DNA from: Plectrocnemia conspersa
Lineage: Eukaryota > Arthropoda > Insecta > Trichoptera > Polycentropodidae
Assembly (NCBI GenBank): GCA_009617715.1
Contig: VTFK01000190.1
Location: forward strand, 186,001-250,000
Direction: 5' to 3'
DNA: 64,000 nt
Numbering within the stretch: position 1 is the stretch's first letter; each line of letters starts with the position of its first letter. A program made the position numbers and the translations under genes. The notes beneath the pieces are model-generated. The model did no database searches and had not been told where the DNA came from. It saw nothing but the letters and a program-made list of their open reading frames with translations. Shown here one piece after another: positions 49,061 to 61,000 of the stretch.

Positions 49061-51252
49061 TTAGTTAAAAGGTGAATTTTGATTTCGCAATTGCTTGTTC
49101 TCTTTTTCTAAAAACTTAATCTGAATCATAAATTCTTCAACTTTCTTCTCAAGCTTTGCTGTGATTTCCTTCATGCTTTGTTTCCATCTAAAAATATATG
49201 TTTTTAATTAAGGAAAGATAAAATAATTATAATATTAATTGTTTACATGACAGTATACTTCGTGTCTTGTTTACGCTGAGTCTCCAATTGTTTCTCAAAT
49301 TCTGCAGCTATATTAAATTTTTCATTTATTAACTTTTCTTCTATATCTTCTCTAGAGATGATATGTGTTTGTAATCTTTGAATGGATTGATGAGCATCTT
49401 GAAGATTATCTTTTAAATTATTAATTTGTATTCTGTAAGCATTAATCATTTATATTGAACTGCAATCACACACAAATTATCTTAAATATTCTCACTTTAA
49501 GCTATTAATTTCATTTGAATGCAATTTTTCTTCCCATTCTCTTTTCCTTTTATCACGTTGAAAAGTATTCAGCAACTGATCCAAGTCCATTTGTAAATTT
49601 TCTTTTTCTGACACAATCTGTATGTTTCTCCTCTCCGATAAGATCTACAACGATAGTTAAGTTTAAAATAAAACATACAATAAACATTCTTAAAAGAAAG
49701 TCCATTACCAGTTGTTGAAAAGCTGCTTCCAGTTTTTGTTCTAATAATAAAATTTTACTATCTTTTTCATCTGAATTAATTGAAGATTTATTATTATGTA
49801 GTTTTTCTTCAAGAATGGAACATTCCCTGTAATTTTTTATTAACAATAAATATTATATTTGAATTTATTTAGTGTATAAATACCTAAGAGCTCGCTCGAG
49901 TTCTAAATTTTTTTCAGTCATCTCCAATTCTATACGTTGAATGTGAATTAACATATCGTTCAATTTTTCATTATAGCCTTGCTTAGCAAGATCTACTTCT
50001 TTCTGAATTCGAAGCGTAGATTCGTTTAACACTTCGGTAATCTGCTTAGAAAGACGAGTCGATTCGTCTGAATAAATAAAACGTTAATTTACCATGTTAC
50101 TTCAATTTTATATTGATATATTTACCTAAAGCGTCTTTCTCCCTTTGCAATGCCGAATCTCTTTCAGATATAGCTGCTTCTACTAACATTAAAGCTTCCG
50201 ATACCTATTATTCAGGATGATATAGGACAATTAACATAATAAATTTAATACTATCAAATAAAACGTACTTTATTCCTTGATTCAATTTCTTTTTTGGAAT
50301 GTACATCAATGTTCTGTTTACAAGTTTTTAAGTTTTTGAGAGATCCTTCCAAATGTTCTTTTGCAATATTCAGTTCTTTTCTCAAACTAAGCGTTTCTTT
50401 TTCTAAATTTATAATTTTTGTATTAAATTCGGACTGTTCTTCTAAGTACTTTTTTAAATCCTTTTCTTTCTCGCTCAGCTTTTGAATAATCGATTCCTTC
50501 TCTTCTTTGACTGCTATAAGTGATTCGTCTCTCGACTTAACATCTTCCATAGCAGTTGCTAATTTATTTTCCAACATCTTAATAATCGACGAATATTCAT
50601 GTTTATACTAATAAAATATTTAATCGTTATGAATTTGTTTAATGAAATATGTTCAAGAATTATTACCTCTTCACTGTTTCCGTGAGTAGTAGATGATTTT
50701 TGAGCTAACTGATAAGTCCTCATCTCGGTTTCTAGAGATTTTATTGCATTTTGTGAAGTTTTCCATAGAGATTCATAAGAACGCCTTTCCTAAAATAGTA
50801 AAGAAGTAATAAATAAGTTGTTTATTAATATTTATGATTTTTCATTATTACCTTATTGGCAATTATCAACTGTTTTTGCAACCCTTCAATTATGTCCTTA
50901 TCATTTTCATGCGAAAAGTAAGTACTTTCTATTTCTTTATTTTTACTGATGAACGAATCTATTTGTTTGGACATTTCTGAATTTTCGGCGATTAATGTTT
51001 TCGTTTCTAATTTTAAGTTCTCATATTCGCCCTAAAATTGAATCTCGTTCAGGATTATTTAACACATTTCCAAATTAATATTAATTTAACTAACAAGCTA
51101 CCTTATAAAATGCCACTTGAGTTTGAAGGGCGTCAGTCAAAGATTCGTGTTCGATTCTAGAAGAAATTTTATTAGAACAGTTTTGATGAAAAATAATTTA
51201 TAAGAAGTTATTACAAAACCTACGTTTCACCAATGTTGTTGGGTTGGTCCAT
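49061..51252 (-). CDS. Sclt1: Coiled-coil protein, probable SCLT1 (sodium channel and clathrin linker 1)
   Basis: SCLT1 is a centriole distal-appendage (transition fibre) protein needed for ciliogenesis in animals. Eleven coding exons on the minus strand: 51224-51252, 51102-51156, 50852-51031, 50667-50789, 50269-50607, 50126-50204, 49884-50067, 49709-49826, 49496-49644, 49259-49432 and 49061-49187. Every junction has GT..AG ends and matching phase. The sum is 1557 nt, or 518 residues starting MDQPNNIGETIEHESLTDAL and ending LEKENKQLRNQNSPFN. Almost the whole chain is heptad-type coiled coil rich in Glu, Lys and Leu, with no other domain. The order of segments follows SCLT1: an early TQVAFYKGEYENLKLETKTL block, a middle STLRIQKEVDLAKQGYNEKL block and a late DTKWKQSMKEITAKLEKKVE block. 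Coiled coils mimic each other, so the gene structure is firmer than the name. Shorter than the vertebrate protein (~690). Confidence 0.7.
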
Positions 51253-54200
51253 TTTAGCGATATTTTTTTATTTAAATCGAGCACGTTCTATACTTTACAA
51301 TAATGACCGGCGGTTGTCATGGGAACGATAAGAATCAAAACATCACAATAAAACATACGTTGAAACGCATGATGCTACTGTACCTATTTATAAAAAAATA
51401 GCTATTAATTATATATTGTATAAAAAATTATTGGAAATGATAAATTTATGTGCAGTGGAAGATCAAGCTTTTGGAAGCTTCAAGCGCAACGTAAATTGGT
51501 ATATATAAATATTAGCAAGAATTATGTAATATGTTTTGTTTATTCTTAAAGTATAATGTAATTATATCTGGAAAATAATGGAAAATAAAATTTTCAGCTG
51601 CTCGTCATATTTAAGATGAGCAGCTGAAAATGTATTGAGAACATTGAAAATCAACTGTGTCATCGATGACAATGGTCATGGATGATAGTGGAGTTTTAAT
51701 GTAAATGCATAAATAGCTTTATCACAAATGTAAATATCCTAGCAGTATAAATTCACTAGATAAAAATTTCTTACAAATATATAAATATTTTTAATCATAT
51801 TTTGTCAGGAGGCCTCGTGACACCCCCTTTGAGACCCCCTGAAAATTCTGAGGCACCAAGCGCGTACTTATTTCGTTGTATGGATAATTCACAACTGAGC
51901 ATGTGGAATTTTTTTCACACCAAGTACATATTTAGTTAAATATAAAACGAGGCTACAACTTATTTTTATCAATAACGCCTTTAATCAGGAAATACGATAA
52001 GAAAAAATAAATAATGGGTCTTTTAACTTTCTAAAAAGAGATAACGAACAATGAAAGCTAAGTGTACTTTGCTTATCATTAAAACAGATAATGCGTTACA
52101 AACCATATTTAAAGAAAGCAAAAAACAAACGATTTTTGCTGTTTCATTTTAAATTTTGTCACGAAATCTTTTATATTTTATTAAAAGAAACCCATTAAAT
52201 ATTTTTAGGGTACCACATAACAATCACTTCGTGTGTAATCGTGTTTCCTCCAGTCTATATTTGACACAACTTTGTCTTATGAGTAACCTCCTCATTTTTC
52301 TTACAACTCTTCCAAGCAAGGAATATTTTTAGTCGTTGCAACAGCTAGAAGTCGGCGATAGCAAGATTAATGAAAAAAATATAACATTGTTTTATTTGTG
52401 TCGGTGAATAAACCAGAGTGCTGTCGTGATAAAACAGGATATTATTTATTATTTATGTTATGGTTCATTTTTCAAAAACTATGAATTGTGACTTGTCCAA
52501 AAAGGTACTGTTGATTGTTTTTCTCTTTTCGAAATAGCCCACCAATCAAATTCCTCGAGTATCCCGAAAACCATAAAATATAATATTAACTTTGGTGGCG
52601 TAGCTTCTCTCTTAAGTCCATCGATGGCTTTTTTTTTGCCTCTGATTGTCAATGACAAAAGTCAACTTTATTTCGCTGAGTCATAAATAAACAATTTTTT
52701 GAAATTTCCGCCGGGTACGTATTTTGTTCAACTTCAACATTTTGACTTTAAATTTATTTTAAAATGCTTATAATAAAGTTTCAGCCACCACCGATTATCC
52801 TTGCCTCGACATTAGAATAAAGCTGCAACGACAGGGACGTCATTTCAGAAATAGTAGTTTCTTAAATATTTCCATTTCATTAAGATTCATTGTATTTCAT
52901 TACATGATATGTATTTTTCTGGCCAAGTTTAAGAGGGTGCCTGTTTAGAATCCAGGTCAAAAGTAATGAAATCGTGCCGTTGCTGTCGCAGTGGAAACGT
53001 TCATATTATTTTAACAATATTACGACTTACAATAAATGAAAATCGAATGAAGCATAATATTTAGTACTGGCTCTCGGCTCTTATAAAAACATTTCGCCAA
53101 TATGTTTCTTTCGTGTCAATTTGCTGGAGAAATTTATAATCAACGTTCTCAGCTGTTGATAATATTTTTTTTATTGTCAACATTGAGAAAAAACGTTCTT
53201 TTGAATGCTCGTGTTTCTTTAACGCGCGATTTAAATTTTTCTAGTTGTTATACCTCGTTATAAATTTAATATTACGGCGCGAAAAAAGTCACACACACAA
53301 TACTAGATACATTTATTATTATATTATAATTTCTAAAATTCTTTAGTGCCGTTAACTTTTAAACAATAAAAAATATTTCTGTAGTACGTCTTATTTCTGT
53401 CTTTATATCTCAAATATTGCATGGTTTATTATTTACGAAATACTTATTTAATAACACCATTTTATCAGTAAGAACCTCTGGCTATAAAGCAATATCTTGA
53501 GAAAAATACGATCGTATTTCATTGTTGCCTTTTATCTCCTCTATTGGTTGCTTTTGATTTTTTTTATATTTGTTCGCTGTCTGCTGGTTGTTCATCGATA
53601 TATTTTCTTTCACTTACATCTTTGTTATTTTTCAAATATTATGTTTGACTAAGTGACATTTTCTCTATTTCCTTCCGTTTTTTTTTATTTTTGATTATAG
53701 GTGCGTATGTTCGCTTCATGGCTTAAAATATTGAGAATTATATATCGATCGCCGGAATCCGAATGATTAATCCGCTCGTCATGAATATATAGTATAGTAA
53801 AAATATTTTGGCACTTACCGATTTTATTATTTTTATTTACTTGTGGACAACCTCGCAACACTTTCATAAAGTTATTATTTTTAAACTTTTAAACATTAAA
53901 TTGTACCCTTTGATTAATGTTGAAATTTACATGAATATTATTTCGATAGAAAATATTTCGCAATGAATATCTGAATAAATCAACGATTTTTAACCGTCAT
54001 TTTGTGGATTAAAAATATTTCGTCACTGAATAAAAACGTACGTGTGCGTATCAACAATTTCCTTTTATTATCGTCTGCGATATTTAAAGGGAACAACAAA
54101 TCAAAGCAAGCTCAAGGCCATAAATAAGTGCAAATATGGAGCTTTTCGAAAATGTGATGCACTTAGTAAAATAACGAATGTTTTTATGCAAATTTTTTTT

Positions 54201-54479
54201 ACGGAAAGTAATTCAATTTTTATGATGTATTGGATTGCTAGAGAAAAACTATAATAATGAATTAAAAAAATTTTATTGAAAAAAATATTCCTAACCGGGG
54301 ATCCTAATCTGCCTCTGCGCGTAGTATTGATAAATTATAATAATTAAGCATAAAATTGTCATGTTTTGCGAAATATGTATATAGTATTTATTTATTTGAA
54401 TAAAAGATAATAGGTATCTAAACTTTTTAAGAAAAGTAGGTAGATTTTTATTTATTTGAATTATATCGTTTAGGTTGGC
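51253..54479. other. SCLT1/Pcf11 head-to-head intergenic region
   Basis: 3.2 kb of AT-rich DNA with the SCLT1 leader and promoter at its left end and a hairpin at 51590-51631. No exon or element boundary could be supported in the remainder. Confidence 0.5.
51590..51631. repeat. Hairpin with 17-bp near-perfect stem
   Basis: ATTTTCAGCTGCTCGTC (51590-51606) pairs with GATGAGCAGCTGAAAAT (51615-51631) with a single G:T position, around an 8-nt loop. Too short for a typical pre-miRNA. It contains CAGCTG (an E-box) on both arms. Confidence 0.6.
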
Positions 54480-54830
54480 AGCGCTGACAATGAGCGCAAA
54501 AAGTGGCAACACTATTGCAGGAGCCGCCGGTCGTGCGTTGTGAGGCGCCCCTGCGCAGTGCGGCCTATTGATCCAGCGGTCGTCTGCCGCGTTCGTCGTC
54601 GAACTGGGATATGCTTCGGCGAGGCGGGGACTAGTGCGCCCGCCGTCTTCCAGGTGAGCGTCCGCTTTTGCGCGTTTCTCGCGTCGTTGCCACGTACTGT
54701 CCGCCATTTTGTGCGATTTGCGCGGCCGCCATTTCATCAGACCGTCGGTTCGTATTCCGGTTCGACGCGTCGATCGCATTTTGCGACGCCCTTCGTGACC
54801 TCGCGGTGAACTTCGGGACGATCGATATTA
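54480..54830 (+). promoter_or_regulatory. CpG-rich Pcf11 promoter and leader exon 1
   Basis: A GC/CpG-rich island in AT-rich DNA. On the plus strand the leader exon ends CCGTCTTCCAG at 54653, followed by the donor GTGAGC. Overlapping frames on both strands have no recognised domain. Confidence 0.55.
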
Positions 54831-54989
54831 CGTCATGACCGACCACTTTTCCCTTAGAGAAACTTTCATTTTAATACATTTTACAAATGTTTTGCATTCT
54901 TGGTGTGTAAAAGTCATTTGAAATGAACGTAAATTTGTTGGCCGTCAATTTTTCTACAATGTTTGAATTGTGTATTTTTTTTATTTCAG

Positions 54990-55087
54990 TGTACAATAAT
55001 GTGGAAAAAGCTTCGACAGTTATTGAGGATTTTTAAAAACTAGTTCTAATAGATTGTAAATAAATAGTTAATATTAAAACGATCAAG
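54990..55087 (+). other. Pcf11 leader exon 2 with a 14-codon upstream ORF
   Basis: Acceptor TTTTTTTATTTCAG ends at 54989. The leader contains an upstream ORF at 54999-55043 (MWKKLRQLLRIFKN, stop TAG), 44 nt before the main ATG at 55088. Confidence 0.55.
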
Positions 55088-58000
55088 ATGTCGAAAGAAG
55101 TCGGCGACGAATACTCGTCGAGTCTTGGCGACCTCACGATGAACAGCAAGCCCCTCATCAATATGCTGACGATATTAGCGGAGGAGAGCATCGAACATGC
55201 CTCCGTTATCGTCCAATCCGTCGAGAAACATCTGGATAAGGTGATATTCCAACGCATTATTACTCGTCTGTAAACTCACATAGGTTAAATTTACATATTT
55301 TGTTAGTAAACTCGGCTTGTGTCGGACGTATGCGTTAATATTTCAGTATTTTCCAGATGATACGATAATCAAATTCTTAGATCATTGATCATTTTATTCA
55401 AAATACCTACTCACTGGTCTGTGTTTGGGAAACTCTTATTTCTCTAAAATCGAATCACTTCCTTCAAAATTAACTTACTGAAAATAAATAATAATTTAAC
55501 AGAATGGGTAAATATTTGGATACTAAAATGGACTTATTGATTTAATTTTAGATAATAATTGTATTTTCTTTCAAAACTACCTTGTATTGCTAAATATTCT
55601 CAACTGAATGGAATTTTTCGTATTACAAAGACTAGCACAACTGGAATTAATTTACAATGTTAACACATTGAATACTGGGCATTATTCCTAAAAATGGAGC
55701 CGTGCGGCGGGGATTATTTGCGAAATTTAGGATACAAACTTATTTTTTTTAAAACATCGTAACTCTTTAATTAGTCAACGTTTTAACGTCAAATTTTAAA
55801 AACAGATTTATAATGATCGTTTTTTTGTATTCGCAATGATAAAATCAGTAAACGTCAAACTGTGGATCGCGTACCAATAAAATAAAATATAATTTTTTAG
55901 TTTAGAATAACCAAATATATATATTTTTTGAATAAAAAACAATAAAGATAATAATAAAATGATGATAAAATACTGTTGTATATAATAAAACCGAAAATAT
56001 CTAATTTTGTGACCCATACAATCAATTCAAAATTTTTTTAACACTTTGACGGTCAAGTGCGTTTGGCGATATTTGCACGACACCCAACTGTCAATTTCGA
56101 ACAAACGTAACGTTTGCCTATGGCTAAATGTAATCTTTATTGTTTATGTATTATTATTTTATATTTCTGTTATAATTTATGTATTATTATTTTATATAGT
56201 ATATTTAATATAATTAAAATTATCAGTGATTCTAAACATTTTTATTGCTTTTAATATTATATATTTACCACTTTTTTTGTATTTTTTACCACACGGTACG
56301 CAATGTGTTAAAATAATGAAAAACGCGCACTTACTGTATACTTCGCATCCAATAAAGACTCGAACCACCAATGTGCTTGGATAGTTACACAAATTAAAGT
56401 CCTAATTTTTGCAAATAATTTAACGCTCCATTTTAGGAATAATGCCCGGTATTCAATGTGTTGGTAATTGAAAACATGTTGAGAACAGTTTATTTAATTT
56501 GAACAGATGGGGATCATTTCAGGTCTAAATATTATAAAATATCACATTTGGGATTGATGAATCTGCATTTAAATGCCCACGATACCTCTACATACATATA
56601 TATATAGCAGAAAAACATTATATTTTACATTATAAAAATATGAAATTAATTTACTGTAATTTATTTCTTAAAAAATAGTATCAATAAATGAAGGAGTACG
56701 AAATAAATAAGCATTACAAAAATATATTGTAAACCTAACCAAATATAATAATGCAAAAAGTTGTAAAATAAATTAACGCAATTAAAAGTTGAGAATCACT
56801 GATTATTTTGTTATAATGCTTCGGGTTGATAATATGTACTTAGATATTAGTCCTAGCTCAACATTTCTTTTTTTTATGCGGTTACCTTTGAATATTTTGG
56901 GTTTTTTGTAATTTTGTAGATAAGAATTTCAAGAAACATATCTCTAAAAAAATTACCATCTTTACCTGAATCAAACCGATAAGGTGGGGTTTTTCGTTAA
57001 CATTTTTTTTTTAACAGCGTGCGCTTAGCCTAACGGAAACGTTACATTTGTTCGAAATTGGACGGTTGGGCGTCTTGCGAATATCGCCGCGTAAATCGAC
57101 CGTTAAGTGTTAAAAATTAATTAAATATATTTATATATTATTGATATGTGATTCGCAATTTGGTATTGAGTGATTTCACTGTTTCTAATAAATAATATGT
57201 GAGATAATTCCATAGAAAAAAATTGTATATATATATATGTAAACATAGATCTTGAAACGAATTTATTTTACCCGAGTTTTGAGCCTCTGGAATTTAGAAT
57301 TTCTACTTTTTTGAACTATTTTTAGTTAATATGATATTAGTAACATCTGTAGGTAAATCCCTAAATAAATACGTTACAGTAAATACGCAGTTTACGTGGG
57401 TTTTTTTCGTATGAAGTTAAAATGACGAAACGCACAAATTTGTGCACACCGACGCAACGGAAGGTTTCTGAAACGCACAAATTTGTGCACACCTTTTACA
57501 ATGAGTTAAACAAAACTACGGCCTGTGTTTCTAAAGGTCAGTTATATTTTAAGTATTAAGTCATTTCAAAATTTAACTCATGTTAAAATTTTCTCATGTT
57601 TAGACTCATTTTCATAAAATGATTTTTGCCAACGTATAAAATTGATAGCAATAAAAATAATGTCAAATATATTAAAAAAATGTTTTATTTTTAAATTTAA
57701 CATTAAAATTTATCAAGTCTATTTAGTTCTAGCTGCTTTGATTTTTTCAAAATTTATAATTACTTTTTATAAAAAAAAATTTTATGTGCGACTCATTAAA
57801 AAAAATATCAAATTAATAAAATTAGTTTGATTCAGTCGATTTTTTACGACTCTGACTTCACAGCCCTGGTATTAATAAATAATGGTAATTTACATTGCTA
57901 GACATATAAAATATATTTTTTAAATGATTTAGTTCTGTCATTGTCACTCATTGTCTCACTATACAAATCATATAGAATCGTTTAAAATAATGTTCTATAA

Positions 58001-61000
58001 GCATGAAGGTTTTTTAGATTATGTTCGGGTGGCTAAGTATTGATAAAAAAAATTGCACTAAACTGAAAATTAGCACAGTCTCACAATAAAACAGCATTTT
58101 TTGCAATCTTAAGTTTATAATTTTTGGATATGCGAATAGATTTTGAGATTGATTTGTATCCAAAGTTTTTTCTAACTAAATATAATTCATAGAAATTCCT
58201 TTGATTATACTAATGTTTTTAGTTACTTACGTCTACTTTTTTTTAGAAATAATAACAATGACCTTAGGACATAAGGAAAAAAATATCAGTTCTGAAACAT
58301 GCAAACCCAAAGGTCACCTACCAAAGCTATTTGTGCAGTCAAATCATGTTGACTAGTAGTCTGATAAATATTATTTTTTTTATTTTGATTTAAAATTTGT
58401 TAAATAATATCTGCTGCTTAATATTATTTCTTTATATATATTTACATAATATAAGGTTCCACAAACTAACTGATGGAACTTGAACAAAAAATATTCATCC
58501 GACTACTGAACATAATTTGACTGTATCGAAGCATTGTAGTCAACTTTTGGACTTTAATATTTCGAAACGGTGATTTTACTTGGAAGTTTCAAAATCTACC
58601 AGATTTAAAAAATATTGAAATTAATAAAGAAAAATTCGATAGTCTATTAAAATAAGCATTATATGCCAAAGATTTGAAGTAAAAATGTATATAACTGCTT
58701 TTGTCTCAAAAATACATAATGTATTTATATTTTTCGATACATTTATATGTATATTGTAAGATGGTCATAAAAATAACTCATCGATTGTAAAATATATATA
58801 GTTAGCCTCATACACATATGGTCCATCAAATTATCTAAGATATACTATCATCTCATTTAGTAATTAATTAAAGATTTATAAAATTACTAATTTTCTGTTT
58901 TTCTGATTAAATCAGAAAAGCCCTATGTGGATAGTCATATAGAATAGCTGATCCTGCTATGTAGTTTTTCCACTATAATCTATAGTAATGAATCTTAGTT
59001 ATTATTAAAAATATAAACGTAACTAATTTCATGTCGAGTTTATTCTAATTGTTGTGATATTATGGTTCTAATCACTTAATTTAATATTGTAGTATTAACA
59101 TGTGAGAAATCATTTTTTTTCGACTCCTAAAAAGTGTTGGATATGTTACTGAAATATTAAACATATTTTTAAAGGTTTATATTTATGTTAAGGCAATGTT
59201 ATATATACATATAAATAAATAATAAATTAAATATTTTATATACTATCTATATTGTGGATTTTACAGTTTTTTTCTAATTTTTTGGTCGTTTTCTGTAATA
59301 TGTTAATTGGTGTACATAAGCAATTGCATGTAAACAATAATAATATTTAAATTATGTATAACATTGTTGCATAAAAATTATATATAAATGTGAGTTTACA
59401 GAATTTATGTCGAAAATTTTGCAACAAATTACAAATCTATTTTGCTCTTTCAATTTCTAGACATCATCCACGGTTTAACATTTTTTTTCAATTTTTTATT
59501 TTTTGTTGATTGTATTTACATTTCCGTTTCTAATCTTAGAAGCGATTCTTATTAATAATTTAATTTCAATATTTTATAAAATGCAGATATTTTCCTCGAG
59601 CCCAATTTTTACGATTTATTATTCCTTCTATGTTCTCAAATTGTATGGAATTGTTGCAAAATTTTCCTATTGTGTATTTTTCAAATATTCTGTTCATAAA
59701 GAATAAACTTTATCGAAATGATAATAAAGGTATTTTTGAATTGAATTGTAGTATTTATTTTAAAAAGTCGGGATTAAACAATAGCAAAATTTCACCTGTT
59801 TTAATTTCCCCAATATTTATACCTAATGTAATTTACACAAATCATTTAAAAGTTATATAAATATATGCAGTTCAGAAATATAGCAAGCTACTTGTGCTTA
59901 TTGAATGGAAGAAGTGTAATTAAGAGACAGTTTAGATTTTACTGCATAATTAAAAAAACTAGCATGGAACAAACTAGTAATACATCTGTACTCAATTATC
60001 TAATTTTGAAGAGCGATTTTACTTCTAAATATTTTAAAAATTGCATTAAATATTTATTCATCGACGCCAGAATTTGTTATGTGATATAAATTTGTTTTGT
60101 TACTATTGTTTTTATTTGATATTGTTAAAATAATAATTCTACGTGTTTCTTGAAGATTTTTTTTATTAAATGTAAAATAGTCGACTGTGTATCTTCAATG
60201 CCCGTTTCATCCTCTCCCTGTTCCCTTTCTTTAGACTAATTGTATTAATATGGATTTTAATAATTTTAAGTAAGAGTTTATAAGAAAAATAAAATATTAA
60301 CCTTCTTAAAACAAATATGCCGGATGCACTTATATATTCATAGTTTTAGGCGTATGTTATATGTTCTATGTTAAGTTGTTCGGTTATTTTTATTTATACA
60401 TAAATGTGTCGGCCTGTTTTAAATAAGAGAGTTGCGCCGAAGAATGTTTCTCACTTTGAGTGAGAGACAAATTGGTGAATAGGAAGTTATTGTGTGTAGG
60501 TTCAACCGGATATAAAGCTGCCTGTTCTCTACCTGGTGGATTCTATCATAAAAAACGTCGGCGGAGCATACACTCAGCTGTTTTCTCAAGTCATCGTCAA
60601 TATGTTCTGCAAGGTTTTCAAACAGGTAAAATACTCTTCTAATAAATCTGAGTGAGTGGAGAAAAACAGTATATCAAAATTTGAAAATAAAAAAACGAAT
60701 TATTCCCATTGGTCTTATATAACAATGCATGATTTGAAACTTACTTTTAATTTTTGACATGCAGTTTTTCATATCCACGATTTGCTGTTTATTTTTTTAA
60801 AATAAATATTTCAATACGTTTGTTCATTTTTCATTTCAAATATAATTATACATACCTATCAGGTGGACGAGAGGACCAGATCTCAAATGTTTAAATTGCG
60901 CGAAACGTGGCACGACGTCTTTCCATCTGGAAAACTTTATATACTCGACGTAAAAGTGAGTTCGATCGATCCGGCTTGGCCGATTTTGACCCAACCGCCC

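Larger units (their letters stand above)
55241..60499. other. Pcf11 intron 1 (5.26 kb)
   Basis: Large intron splitting the CTD-interacting domain after HLDK. It contains the TTAA element cluster (55660-57113) and paired palindromes (57427-57493). From about 57500 to 60499 I see only AT-rich DNA with short non-coding frames. Confidence 0.7.

Noticed and set aside
54291..54846. Long frames on both strands in the Pcf11 promoter island
   Set aside because: By-products of CpG-rich DNA; the region is better explained as promoter and leader exon.
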